Below, one piece after another: positions 46,920-55,173 of a stretch of 64,000 nt of DNA. Position numbers and translations under genes: made by a program. The notes beneath the pieces are model-generated. The model did no database searches and was not told where the DNA came from. It saw only the letters and a program-made list of their open reading frames with translations. Source of the stretch: Amycolatopsis tolypomycina (GTDB lineage Bacteria; Actinomycetota; Actinomycetes; Mycobacteriales; Pseudonocardiaceae); contig NZ_FNSO01000004.1 of assembly GCF_900105945.1 (NCBI RefSeq), positions 1 to 64,000 of the forward strand, in the 5' to 3' direction. Within the stretch, counting starts at the first letter, position 1. Every line of letters starts with the position of its first letter.

Positions 46920-47013
46920 GGTTGTCCACCTTCGGGTCGTTTCGCCCAAAGTAGGACGGGTCCCGGCGGTCCGGAATCGGCGATCCGCGGAAGTGCGTTC
47001 GTGCGGTGGCGGA

Positions 47014-47415
47014 TCAGGCGTTGCCGAGCACCCGGGTCACGGTGATCTCGATGACGACCCGCTGCGGGTTCGGCTTGGGCTGCCGGTAGCGCTCGGCGTA
47101 CCGGTTTTCGGCGTCGCGCACCGACTCCGGGTCTTCGCGCAGCACCGCGCGTCCCTCCAAAGTGGACCAGCGCGGGCCGTCGAGCTGGCAGACCGCGACC
47201 GGGATGCCGTCCGCGCCCGCGGCCCGCACGAGCCGGGCCTTGACCGACGGGGCGAAGGTGATCACGCGCGCGAGGCCGGCGTCGAAGTCGACGGTGACGC
47301 CGACCGCGACGACGTGCGGGGTGCCGTCCGGGCGGACCGTGGTCAGCGTGGCCAGGTGGCGCTCGGTCCAGAAGGCGCGGAAGTCCGGCCCGCGGCCGTC
47401 GAGGTCGATCTTCAT
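47014..47415 (-). CDS. PPOX-class F420-dependent oxidoreductase/split-barrel protein
   Basis: 133 residues from a leaderless ATG (TAGCGT 7 nt upstream). The split beta-barrel of the pyridoxamine-phosphate-oxidase-like family: ERHLATLTTVRPDGTPHVV, then TFAPSVKARLVRAA and LEGRAVLREDPE. In actinobacteria such proteins bind F420 or heme/biliverdin. The substrate is unknown. Single gene. Confidence 0.85.
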   Translation of the reverse strand: MKIDLDGRGPDFRAFWTERHLATLTTVRPDGTPHVVAVGVTVDFDAGLARVITFAPSVKARLVRAAGADGIPVAVCQLDGPRWSTLEGRAVLREDPESVRDAENRYAERYRQPKPNPQRVVIEITVTRVLGNA

Positions 47416-47476
47416 GACGTCCACGCTAGTCCGTCCGGGTGGGCGGGCGAGGAGCGGGATCCACTGTGCGTGATAG

Positions 47477-47504
47477 TAAGGAAAGTTTCCTAACCCTCTT
47501 GACC
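47477..47504 (+). promoter_or_regulatory. AGGAAAgTTTCCT operator and -35 box upstream of the GH8 gene
   Basis: A 13-bp palindrome (AGGAAAGTTTCCT, 47,479-47,491) with flanking TA pairs sits just before TTGACC (47,499-47,504). The -10 is probably cAGGCT near 47,523. Sites of this type lie upstream of secreted polysaccharide hydrolases in actinobacteria and are bound by ROK-type repressors such as CsnR (from general knowledge, not verified here). Confidence 0.65.
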
Positions 47505-47571
47505 TGGTCTTGAATCTTCTGTCAGGCTTCGATCACCTTCGCCGCAGCCAACGATGTCCTACGGAGGAGTC

Positions 47572-48777
47572 ATGAAGAGAGTCGTCCGCGCGGTGGTGGT
47601 TTCGGCCGCGCTCGCCGCGGGGCTGGTGAGCGTGCCCGCGTCCGCTTCGGCGGCCGGCACGCCGTACGTGCCGGGAACGCTGCGGCCGTCCGTTTCGCAG
47701 GCCACGCAGGATGCCGCGCTGCAGAAGTACTACGACTTCTGGAAGAAGAACTTCCTCACGACCAAGTGCGGCACGGGCACCTACGCCGTGCTGTCCAAGG
47801 ACGCCGACCACGCCTTCGTCGCCGAGGGCGAGGGGTACGGCATCACGATCTCGGCGATGATGGCCGAGAAGGACCCGCAGGCGCGCTCGATCGTCGACGG
47901 GATCCTGAAGTTCGTGAAGGCACACCCGTCGGTGAACAACAAGAACCTGCACGCGGCCGAGCAGGACGCGAACTGCAAGAGCGTCAACGGCAGCGACTCC
48001 GCCACCGACGGCGACCTGGAGATCGCCTACGGCCTGCTGATCGCGGACAAGAAGTGGGGCAGCGGCGGCGCGGTCAACTACAAGGCCGAAGCCGTCCGGA
48101 TCATCAACGCGATCAAGCAGAGCGAGGTCAACGGAACGACGAAGTTCACGCTGCTGGGCGACTGGGGCAACGACGCGGAGTACCGCAACAGCTCCCGCTC
48201 GTCGGACTGGATGCCGGGCCACCTGCGCGCCTTCGCGACGGCGACCGGCGACAGCTTCTGGACGTCGGTCCGCACGCGCTCGGAGACGGCGGTGAGCCAG
48301 CTGCAGTCGTCGTACGCGCCGAACACGGGGCTGCTGCCGGACTTCGTGGTCAACACGAACACGACACCGAAGCCGGCACCGGCGGACTTCCTGGAGGGCC
48401 CGTACGACGGCAAGTACAGCTGGAACGCCTGCCGGGACCCGTGGCGCCTCGGCGCGGACGCGGTGTCGTACGCCGGCAGCGCGGCGGTGGCGCAGGTCCG
48501 CAAGATGAACACGTGGATCAAGTCGTCGACGGGCGGCGACCCGGCGAAGATCCAGAGCGGCTATTCGCTGTCGGGCTCGAAGACGGAGAGCGGCCAGCAC
48601 CCGTGCTTCACGGCCCCGTTCGCGGTGGCGGCGATGGCGGACCCGGGCAGCCAGGCATGGCTGGACAGGCTGTGGACGGCGGTCTCGTCGTGGACCCCGG
48701 ACGCGACGGATTACTACGGAACGGGCATCACGGTGCAGGTACTGCTGATTCTGAGCGGTAACTACGTGGCGGCTTAG
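47572..48777 (+). CDS. secreted glycoside hydrolase family 8 (endoglucanase/chitosanase)
   Basis: 401 residues from the ATG at 47,572, with GGAGGAG upstream. Signal peptide 1-28 (ASA-AG). The GH8 fold shows the proton-donor Glu85 in FVAEGEGYGI and the family signature ATDGDLEIAYGLLIA with Asp146/148, then WNACRDPWRLGAD and a C-terminal YYGTGITVQVL. GH8 enzymes cut cellulose, chitosan, lichenan or xylan with inversion. No carbohydrate-binding module. The operator in front resembles that of chitosanase genes, which tips the guess toward chitosan. Confidence 0.9.
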   Translation: MKRVVRAVVVSAALAAGLVSVPASASAAGTPYVPGTLRPSVSQATQDAALQKYYDFWKKNFLTTKCGTGTYAVLSKDADHAFVAEGEGYGITISAMMAEKDPQARSIVDGILKFVKAHPSVNNKNLHAAEQDANCKSVNGSDSATDGDLEIAYGLLIADKKWGSGGAVNYKAEAVRIINAIKQSEVNGTTKFTLLGDWGNDAEYRNSSRSSDWMPGHLRAFATATGDSFWTSVRTRSETAVSQLQSSYAPNTGLLPDFVVNTNTTPKPAPADFLEGPYDGKYSWNACRDPWRLGADAVSYAGSAAVAQVRKMNTWIKSSTGGDPAKIQSGYSLSGSKTESGQHPCFTAPFAVAAMADPGSQAWLDRLWTAVSSWTPDATDYYGTGITVQVLLILSGNYVAA

Positions 48778-48784
48778 GGGGTTC

Positions 48785-48815
48785 GTCCCGCACCCGGGTA
48801 TTTCGGGTGCGGGAC
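48785..48815 (+). terminator. intrinsic terminator of the GH8 gene
   Basis: A perfect 12-bp stem (gtcccgcacccg / cgggtgcgggac) with a 7-nt loop starts 7 nt after the stop and is followed by ggccccgttttt. Confidence 0.9.
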
Positions 48816-49217
48816 GGCCCCGTTTTTGACGAGCGACCGGCTTCTCGTGCAGGGGCGAGGAGCCGGGCCGCGCTCTCGACGCGGGGCGGCGGTTCAAGAC
48901 GTGCGCGGCTGACCATTGCGCTTGGTGCTGTTGGGCCGTGGAGAGCAGCCCCCGAATCCACGCTAGCCCAGGGCACCGACAGTTTTGCGTTCCGCTGGGC
49001 GCCGTGGCCTCGGTTGTCCACAACTCTTCGATCGGCGCGGAGGCCGCCGAGCTGCCGAGGGTGGCTTCGGCCGGGCAAATCGTGGCTGTGCCCCGGATTC
49101 GCCGATCCGGTGGGCCCCGAGTGCGGCACTCCGGGCTTGCCGGGTGGCCCCGAACCGTCGGTGCCTCGCGGTAGCGTGGAATTCGGGGGCTGCTCAGCCG
49201 GATCTGCGGCTAAGCGC
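48816..49217. other. non-coding stretch between GH8 and the NADAR remnant
   Basis: About 400 nt with no frame showing codon bias and with stops or rare-codon runs in all frames. Likely decayed sequence of the NADAR gene and its surroundings; only the 3' end of that gene is still recognisable. Confidence 0.5.
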
Positions 49218-49409
49218 CGGCCGGGAACGGGCCGCCGGGTGCTCGTCGAGGCGAGTCCGGTCGACCGGGTGTGGGGGATCGGCTTGGCCGTGGACGATCC
49301 GCGGGCCGGGAAGCCCCGGGCGTGGCGGGGCCTGAACCTGCTGGGGTTTGCGCTCGCGGAGGTGCGGGCTCAGCTGGGCTCGCGCACGGGCAACCCAGCG
49401 GCCCGGTAG
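49218..49409 (+). pseudogene. C-terminal remnant of a NADAR-family protein
   Basis: The frame encoding GTGRRVLVEASPVDRVWGIG, then LAVDDPRAGK and RGLNLLGFALAEVRAQL matches the conserved end of NADAR (YbiA-like) proteins, which act on ADP-ribose or riboflavin intermediates. The upstream 100 or more residues of the family are missing. Its end overlaps the convergent gene ending at 49,370. Confidence 0.7.
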
Positions 49410-50353
49410 ATCTCGTCGATCACGGTCATCGTCTCCACCGCATCCGCCGCCGACGTCTTCACCGGTTCGCCGCGAAGCACCGCCGCCGCGAAGGCGTCCA
49501 GCTGGTACTCGTACGACGGACGCCGGGGGAACTTCTCCGACCTGTGGTGGCCGTCCGTGTGGACCGTGAAACGGTGGTACGCCTGCGGGGCCACCGGGTT
49601 CAGCACCTTCAGCGATCCCCGGGAGCCGATCACCTTCGCGCTGATCCGCAGCACCGACGAAGACCACAGCGAGCACGTGATCCGGCCCGTGTGGCCCGAC
49701 GGGTACGCGAGCTCCGCCGTCATCGCGCGATCCACCCGCGGCGACCGCAATCGAGCCGTGGCCGATACCACTGTCGGTGTCTCGCCGCCGAACACGCGCG
49801 CCATGTGGACCGCGTAGCAGCCCGCGTCCATCGTCGCGCCGCCCGCGAGGTCGTAGTCGTAACGGATGTCGGAGAACTTCGGCAGCGGGAAGCACAATGC
49901 CGTCTCGACGCGCTCCAACGAGCCCAGCTCGCCCGAGGCCACGATCTCCTCGACCCGCAGCGCCAGCGGGTGGTACCGGTAGTGGAACGCCTCCATCACC
50001 ACCCGGTCCGACGCCGCCGCCAGCGTGGCGATCTCCCGCGCCTCGGCCGCGTTCGCCGTGAACGGCTTCTCGCACAGGACGTGCTTGCCCGCCGCCAGCG
50101 CCGCGCGGGTCCACCGGCCGTGCAGGCCGTTCGGCAGCGGGTTGTACACCGCGTCGATGTCCGGGTCGGCCAGCAGCGCCTCGTACGACGCGTGCACCCG
50201 GGGAATGGAGTGCCTGGTCGCAAACGCTTGCGCGCGCTCCGCGGACCGGGCCGCGACCGCGGTCACCGACACCGGAGGAACCGCTGAGGCGGGCTTGATC
50301 AGGGCAGCCGGGGCGATGCGCGCCGCCCCCAGGACGCCGATCCGCAGGCTCAT
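49370..50353 (-). CDS. Gfo/Idh/MocA-family oxidoreductase
   Basis: 327 residues from a leaderless ATG (TAGCTT 6 nt upstream). Rossmann motif IGVLGAARIAPAAL (GxxGxxxx form), the conserved EKP in KHVLCEKPFTAN with the catalytic Lys, the GGxxxDxGCY motif in AGGATMDAGCYAVH with the catalytic His nearby. The family oxidises or reduces sugars and inositols with NAD(P). Divergent from the amino-acid ABC operon, with a 98-nt gap. Confidence 0.9.
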   Translation of the reverse strand: MSLRIGVLGAARIAPAALIKPASAVPPVSVTAVAARSAERAQAFATRHSIPRVHASYEALLADPDIDAVYNPLPNGLHGRWTRAALAAGKHVLCEKPFTANAAEAREIATLAAASDRVVMEAFHYRYHPLALRVEEIVASGELGSLERVETALCFPLPKFSDIRYDYDLAGGATMDAGCYAVHMARVFGGETPTVVSATARLRSPRVDRAMTAELAYPSGHTGRITCSLWSSSVLRISAKVIGSRGSLKVLNPVAPQAYHRFTVHTDGHHRSEKFPRRPSYEYQLDAFAAAVLRGEPVKTSAADAVETMTVIDEIYRAAGLPVREPS

Positions 50354-50382
50354 GTCGCGAAGCTAGCACCGAACACGGATTT

Positions 50383-50421
50383 CAACATGCAGTTGACCTC
50401 TTCAACAACGAGTTGTAGCGT
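50383..50421 (+). promoter_or_regulatory. promoter with two CAAC-N5-GTTG operator sites
   Basis: TTGACC (50,393) and TAGCGT (50,416) with a 17-bp spacer form a near-ideal promoter. Two CAAC-N5-GTTG palindromes at 50,383-50,395 and 50,403-50,415, exactly 20 bp apart, overlap the -35 box and fill the spacer. This is the layout of a repressor site bound on one face of the helix. The operon's last gene encodes an HTH protein that may bind here. Confidence 0.75.
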
Positions 50422-50451
50422 TCCGGTCAGCCGAACCAGTGGAGGTCCGTT

Positions 50452-51399
50452 ATGTCCCGTTCCCACGCCGTCAAGGCGGTGTTGCTGGCGAGCGTCGCCG
50501 TGCTGGTGACGGCTTGTGGTGGCGGTCCGGACGGCGCCGGCGGGACGTCGCAGGCCGCCGGGTCGCCCGCCTCCGGCATCCCGGACACCGCCGCGATCGT
50601 CCAGGGCGTGCAGAAGGACGCGCAGCTCAACGCGGGTCTACCGGACAACGTCAAGCAGGCCGGCCTGCACCTGGCCTCGAACCTGCAGTCCGCGCCCAAC
50701 AACTTCTACGCCGCCGACGGCAAGACCCCGATCGGCTACGAGGTCGACCTCGCCAAGGCCATCGCCGCCAAGCTCGGCGTCGCCGTCACGCACCAGGACA
50801 TGGCCTTCGGCTCGCTCATCACCAGCCTCCAGTCCGGCCGCATCGACCTGACCATGGCCGGCATGAACGACACCAAGGCGCGCCAGCAGCAGATCGACTT
50901 CGTCGACTACTTCACCTCCGGCATCACGATCATGATCCGCAAGGGCAACCCCGACGGCATCACCGGCCCGGACACCCTCTGCGGCAAGAACGTCGCCGTC
51001 GTGCAGGGCACCAGCCACCAGAAGTTCGCCGCCGAGCAGAGCACGAAGTGCACGCAGGCCGGCAAGCCCGCCGTCAACGTCACCGCGACCGACAGCGACA
51101 ACCAGAACCAGAACCAGCTCCGCACCGGCCGCGTGCAGGCGATCCTCAACGACCTGCCCAGCGCCGTCTACATCTCGCGGACGGCGGGCGAGGGCAAGTT
51201 CTTCGAGGTCGTCCCCGGTGAGCCGATCGACGGCGGCCCGTACGGCATCGGCGTCAACAAGGCCAACACCGCGCTGCGCGACTCCGTGCAGAAGGCACTC
51301 CAGGCCCTCATCGCCGACGGCACCTACGGCAAGATCCTGCAGGCCTGGGGCGTCGAGCAGGGCGCGATCAAGGAGGCCGCGGTCAATGGCGGCTCCTGA
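50452..51399 (+). CDS. ABC transporter substrate-binding lipoprotein (family 3, polar amino acids)
   Basis: 315 residues from the ATG at 50,452 after GGAGG. Signal peptide with the lipobox VTAC (Cys22). The domain carries motifs of solute-binding family 3: YEVDLAKAIAAKLGV, SGRIDLTMAGMNDTKARQQQ and DTLCGKNVAVVQGTS. Likely ligand an amino acid or a related small organic ion. First gene of a four-gene operon. Confidence 0.92.
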   Translation: MSRSHAVKAVLLASVAVLVTACGGGPDGAGGTSQAAGSPASGIPDTAAIVQGVQKDAQLNAGLPDNVKQAGLHLASNLQSAPNNFYAADGKTPIGYEVDLAKAIAAKLGVAVTHQDMAFGSLITSLQSGRIDLTMAGMNDTKARQQQIDFVDYFTSGITIMIRKGNPDGITGPDTLCGKNVAVVQGTSHQKFAAEQSTKCTQAGKPAVNVTATDSDNQNQNQLRTGRVQAILNDLPSAVYISRTAGEGKFFEVVPGEPIDGGPYGIGVNKANTALRDSVQKALQALIADGTYGKILQAWGVEQGAIKEAAVNGGS

Positions 51400-52264
51400 G
51401 CCACTCCCGATCGTCCGCCTGCGCCACTGGGGCCGCTGGGTCGCCGCCGCGATCATCATCGTGCTGCTCGTGCTGCTCGGCATCGCCCTCGGCAACGCGC
51501 AGATCGAGTGGAACCAGGTCCCGGACTTCGTCTTCTACAAGGTGATGGCGACCGGCCTGCTCAACACCGTCGTCCTCGCGGTGCTCTCGCAGGCTGTCGC
51601 GATCGTGCTCGGCATCGTCATCGCCCTGCTGCGGCGCAGCGCCAACCCGGTCGCCCGCTGGTTCGCCGCCGGGTACATCTGGATCTTCCGCGGCCTGCCC
51701 GTGCTGCTGCAGATCCTGCTCTGGTACAACCTGGCGCTCGTCTTCCCGGTGATCGACATCCCGTTCCTCGTCCACGAGCAGACGAACGTGCTGATCAGCG
51801 CGTTCACCGCCGCGTTCCTCGGCCTGGCGCTCAACGAGAGCGCGTACATGGCCGAGATCGTCCGCGCCGGGCTGAACAGCGTCGACAGTGGCCAGACCGA
51901 GGCGGCCAAGTCGATCGGCATGACGCCGGCCGCGACGCTGCGCCGGGTCGTGCTGCCGCAGGCCATGCGCGTGATCATCCCGCCCACCGGCAACGACTTC
52001 ATCAACATGCTCAAGGGCACGTCGATGGCGTCGGTGATCGGCGTGACCGAGCTGATCCACGCGGCCAACAACATCTCGTCCAACAACCTGCTGGTCATGG
52101 AGACGCTGCTGGCCGCGGCCGTCTGGTACATGGTCGTGGTGACCGTCGCCGGCGTCGGCCAGCACTACCTGGAACGCGCGTTCGGCCAAGCCGATCGCGG
52201 GCCGCTCGCGCGCGCGGGCAAGGCGTTGCGCGGCGTGCCGCTGGTGAGGAGTGCCCGTGTCTGA
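51386..52264 (+). CDS. polar amino-acid ABC transporter permease
   Basis: 292 residues. The ATG at 51,386 lies within the upstream gene and follows AAGGAGG. Five to six membrane segments and the cytoplasmic EAA loop EAAKSIGMTPAATLRRVVLP place it in the HisM/GlnP family. Only one permease gene, so it probably works as a homodimer. Overlaps the ATPase start. Confidence 0.92.
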   Translation: MAAPEPLPIVRLRHWGRWVAAAIIIVLLVLLGIALGNAQIEWNQVPDFVFYKVMATGLLNTVVLAVLSQAVAIVLGIVIALLRRSANPVARWFAAGYIWIFRGLPVLLQILLWYNLALVFPVIDIPFLVHEQTNVLISAFTAAFLGLALNESAYMAEIVRAGLNSVDSGQTEAAKSIGMTPAATLRRVVLPQAMRVIIPPTGNDFINMLKGTSMASVIGVTELIHAANNISSNNLLVMETLLAAAVWYMVVVTVAGVGQHYLERAFGQADRGPLARAGKALRGVPLVRSARV

Positions 52265-53024
52265 ACCGCTGCTGCGCGCCGTCGGCGTCCGGAAGTCCTA
52301 CGGCCACACCGAAGTCCTCGGCGGCATCGACCTGGACGTCCACAAGGGACAGGTCGTCTGCCTGCTCGGGCCGTCCGGCGCCGGGAAGAGCACGTTCCTG
52401 CGCTGCATCAACCACCTCGAAACCATCGACGCCGGCCAGATCTGGGTCGACGGCGAGCCGATCGGCTTCCGGCAGCGCGGCGGCAAGCTGTACGAGCTGC
52501 GCGAACGCGAAGTGGCGCGCCAACGCCGTGACATCGGCATGGTGTTCCAGCGGTTCAATCTCTTCGCGCACCGGACGGCACTGGAGAACGTCGTCGAGGG
52601 GCCCATCCGGGTGCTCGGCGTGCGGCCCGAAGACGCCCGGAACCAGGGTCTCGAACTCCTGGATCGAGTGGGCCTGGCCCACCGCGCCGACGCCTACCCG
52701 GCGCAGCTGTCCGGCGGCCAGCAGCAGCGCGTGGCGATCGCGCGGTCCCTGGCCATGAAGCCGAAGCTGATGCTGTTCGACGAGCCGACGTCCGCGCTCG
52801 ATCCGGAGCTGGTCGGCGAGGTCCTCGAGGTCATGAGTACCTTGGCGGGGGAGGGGATGACGATGGTCGTCGTGACGCACGAGATGAGCTTCGCCGCGGA
52901 GGCCGCCGACGAGGTGGTGTTCCTGGCCGACGGCGCCGTCGTCGAGACCGGGCCGCCGTCGCAGGTGCTGAGCGCGCCGCAGCACGACCGCACCCGGCAG
53001 TTCCTGGCGAGGATCCTCGCGTGA
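52257..53024 (+). CDS. polar amino-acid ABC transporter ATP-binding protein
   Basis: 255 residues from the GTG at 52,257 (AGGAG 5 nt upstream). Walker A is LLGPSGAGKSTFLR, Q-loop MVFQRFNLF, signature QLSGGQQQRVAIAR, Walker B LMLFDEPTSALDP and H-loop VVTHEMSFA. GlnQ/HisP type. Its stop overlaps the next start by GTGA, so all four genes of the operon are coupled. Confidence 0.95.
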   Translation: MSEPLLRAVGVRKSYGHTEVLGGIDLDVHKGQVVCLLGPSGAGKSTFLRCINHLETIDAGQIWVDGEPIGFRQRGGKLYELREREVARQRRDIGMVFQRFNLFAHRTALENVVEGPIRVLGVRPEDARNQGLELLDRVGLAHRADAYPAQLSGGQQQRVAIARSLAMKPKLMLFDEPTSALDPELVGEVLEVMSTLAGEGMTMVVVTHEMSFAAEAADEVVFLADGAVVETGPPSQVLSAPQHDRTRQFLARILA

Positions 53025-54742
53025 CGCGGATTTCGCCCCGGTACCTGCTCCAGTTCGACGAGCCCGCCGGCTACCTCGACTTCGCCCGGTTCGGCCCGCC
53101 GTCGCACGCGGTGCTCGACACGACGGCCGCCCTGCTGCACCAGGCCACCACGGCCGGGCCGTCCACAGTGGACGAGCTGATGCGGCAGGAGGTCCGGGCC
53201 AAGGCCGCCGCCGCGCGGCTGGCCGGCTCGGACACCGACCACACGGTGCTGCTGCCCCACACCAGCCTCGGCCTGTTCCAGGCCGCCTTCCACAGCTCCG
53301 GCGAGGTGCTGGTGTCGGCGGCGGAGTTCCCGGCCAACACCTACCCGTGGGCGCGCGCCGAACAGACCGGGCGCCTCCGCGTCCGGCGCCTGACCAGCGG
53401 TTATGTGACGCCGGAGCGGGTCGCGGCGGCGTTGACGCCGGAAATCACCACGGTCAGCGTCAGCGCCGTCGACTTCCGCACCGGCCACCGCGCCGACCTG
53501 GCCGCGCTGCGCGACGTCGTCGGCGACCGGCTGCTGGTCGTCGACGGCATCCAGGGCTTCGGCGTCGTCGAGGAGCCGTGGGAGGTCGCCGACGTGCTGG
53601 TCGTCGGCGGGCAGAAGTGGCTGCGCGCGGGCTGGGGCACCGGCTTCGCGGTGCTGTCCGACCGCGCGCTGAACCGGATGGACCCGGTGCTGTCGGGCTG
53701 GACCGGCGCCCGCGACCCTGGCCTGTTCGACGACGAGATCCACCCGCCGGACGCCACCGCGCAGGCCTGGTCGATCTCCAACCTCAGCCCGATCACCTCC
53801 GGCGCGTTCGCCGAGGCCCTCGAGCTGGTCGAGGACGCCGGCGTCGGCGCCATCGCGGCGCGGATCGCCGAGCGGCTGGCCGCCTTCGAAGAGGTGCTGG
53901 CGTCCTGCGGCGCCGAGGTCGTCTCGGCGGTCGACCGCCGCGCGGGCATCCTGGCGTTCACCCTGCCCGGCCACCCGGCGGAGCAGGTCGGGGCGGCACT
54001 GGCCAACGCCGGGATCGCGGCGACGGTGCGGCCCGAGCACGTCCGGCTCTCGCCGCACGCCTCGACCGCTGAGACGACTTGCGCGGACCTGCTGCGTTCC
54101 GCGCTGGAGACGCTCACGCGGCCGCGTGAGCCCCTGGTCGTCCCGGCCGCGGGGGCGACGACGCACGACGTGCTGACCGCGCTGGTCCCGGCCATCCCGG
54201 GGCTGGCGGCGATGCTCGGGCCGGGCAACGAGGTCCTGCTGCACGACCTGAGCAGGCTGCCGGACTCGATCATCGCGATCGCGGGCGACCTGACCGGCCG
54301 CAGCGTCGGCGGGCCGATGACGGACCTGCTGCTCGGCCTGGTCCGGCGCGGCACCACCCAGGACCTGACCAACTACCGCACGCACGGCCCGGACGGCAGG
54401 CCGATCCGCTCGTCGACGCTGTTCCTCCGCGACGCCGACGGCGTGGCGGTCGGCTGCCTGTGCGTCAACAGCGTCGACACGGCGGCGTCGCCGAGCGGCA
54501 ACGGCGAGCCGGAGACTTTCCCACCGGACGTCGACAGCCTCCAGCGGTTCCTGGTCGACCGGGCGGTGGCGAAGGCCGGGATCCCGGTGGACCTCATGAA
54601 GAAGCGCCACAAGGCGGCGGTGGTGCGGGAACTCGACGAAGCCGGTTATTTCCTGATCAAGGACGCGGTCGACCACCTGGCCGGCCGCCTCGATGTCACC
54701 CGGTACACGATCTACAACTACCTCAACGAGATCCGCGCCTGA
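53021..54742 (+). CDS. class V aminotransferase fused to YheO/DauR-type PAS-HTH regulator
   Basis: 573 residues from a GTG at 53,021. Residues 1-355 are a PLP-dependent class V (cysteine-desulfurase/kynureninase fold) enzyme with Asp175 in VVDGIQGFG and the PLP-lysine 199 in GGQKWLRAGWGTG. Residues 365-480 resemble the YheO-like PAS domain (GNEVLLHDLSRLPDSIIAIA, then TDLLLGLV and SSTLFLRDADG). Residues 510-573 are a DauR-type HTH_22 (KAAVVRELDEAGYFLIKDAV, then VTRYTIYNYLNEIRA). It looks like a parallel to MocR-type regulators, with different enzyme and DNA-binding modules. It probably senses an amino acid brought in by the upstream transporter and binds 50,383-50,415. Confidence 0.85.
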   Translation: MTRISPRYLLQFDEPAGYLDFARFGPPSHAVLDTTAALLHQATTAGPSTVDELMRQEVRAKAAAARLAGSDTDHTVLLPHTSLGLFQAAFHSSGEVLVSAAEFPANTYPWARAEQTGRLRVRRLTSGYVTPERVAAALTPEITTVSVSAVDFRTGHRADLAALRDVVGDRLLVVDGIQGFGVVEEPWEVADVLVVGGQKWLRAGWGTGFAVLSDRALNRMDPVLSGWTGARDPGLFDDEIHPPDATAQAWSISNLSPITSGAFAEALELVEDAGVGAIAARIAERLAAFEEVLASCGAEVVSAVDRRAGILAFTLPGHPAEQVGAALANAGIAATVRPEHVRLSPHASTAETTCADLLRSALETLTRPREPLVVPAAGATTHDVLTALVPAIPGLAAMLGPGNEVLLHDLSRLPDSIIAIAGDLTGRSVGGPMTDLLLGLVRRGTTQDLTNYRTHGPDGRPIRSSTLFLRDADGVAVGCLCVNSVDTAASPSGNGEPETFPPDVDSLQRFLVDRAVAKAGIPVDLMKKRHKAAVVRELDEAGYFLIKDAVDHLAGRLDVTRYTIYNYLNEIRA

Positions 54743-54786
54743 TCGGCCGCTTGCCACCCGCGCTTTCCGGGCGCACGATGGCGCCC

Positions 54787-55173
54787 ATGACCGATTCGGA
54801 CACGCGGGCCCTGGTCCGGCTCGAAGCGGACGACGAGGCGGACGCCGAAGAGTTCGACCTGCTCGCCCGCCGCCTGCGCGCCGAGCTGGGCGAACTCGAC
54901 GTGGACGTGCTGCCGGTGCCGGCCGAGCTCCCGCCGGGCGCGAAGGCCGCGGACCCGGTGACGATCGGCTCGCTGATGGTGGCGTTCAGCGCGGCCGGCG
55001 GCGTGTTCCCCGGCCTCGTCGAGACGCTGCGCGAGTGGCTGGGCCGCCAGGCGGGCAAGCACAAGATCAAGGTGACGATCGACGGCGACACGGTCGAGCT
55101 GGAACGCGCGACGACGGACGAACGCCGCCAGTTGATCGAGGCGTTCGTCCGTCGTCATGCCCAGCCGGGCTGA
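54787..55173 (+). CDS. EACC1-type effector-associated constant component
   Basis: 128 residues from the ATG at 54,787. Acidic N-terminus, then the EACC1 pattern: LLARRLRAELGELDVDVLPV, a Gly-rich ALG/SAA region (VAFSAAGGVFPGLVETLREW), a basic patch (LGRQAGKHKIKVTIDGD) and TVELERA. EACC1 domains are fixed parts of NTPase- or protease-based conflict systems found by comparative genomics. No effector gene is adjacent, so this is an orphan. Confidence 0.7.
   Translation: MTDSDTRALVRLEADDEADAEEFDLLARRLRAELGELDVDVLPVPAELPPGAKAADPVTIGSLMVAFSAAGGVFPGLVETLREWLGRQAGKHKIKVTIDGDTVELERATTDERRQLIEAFVRRHAQPG

Noticed and set aside
48807..49409. A 200-codon gene between GH8 and the Gfo/Idh/MocA gene
   Set aside because: Only the last 60 codons or so have codon bias and homology (NADAR); the front reads like random GC-rich sequence and overlaps the GH8 terminator.
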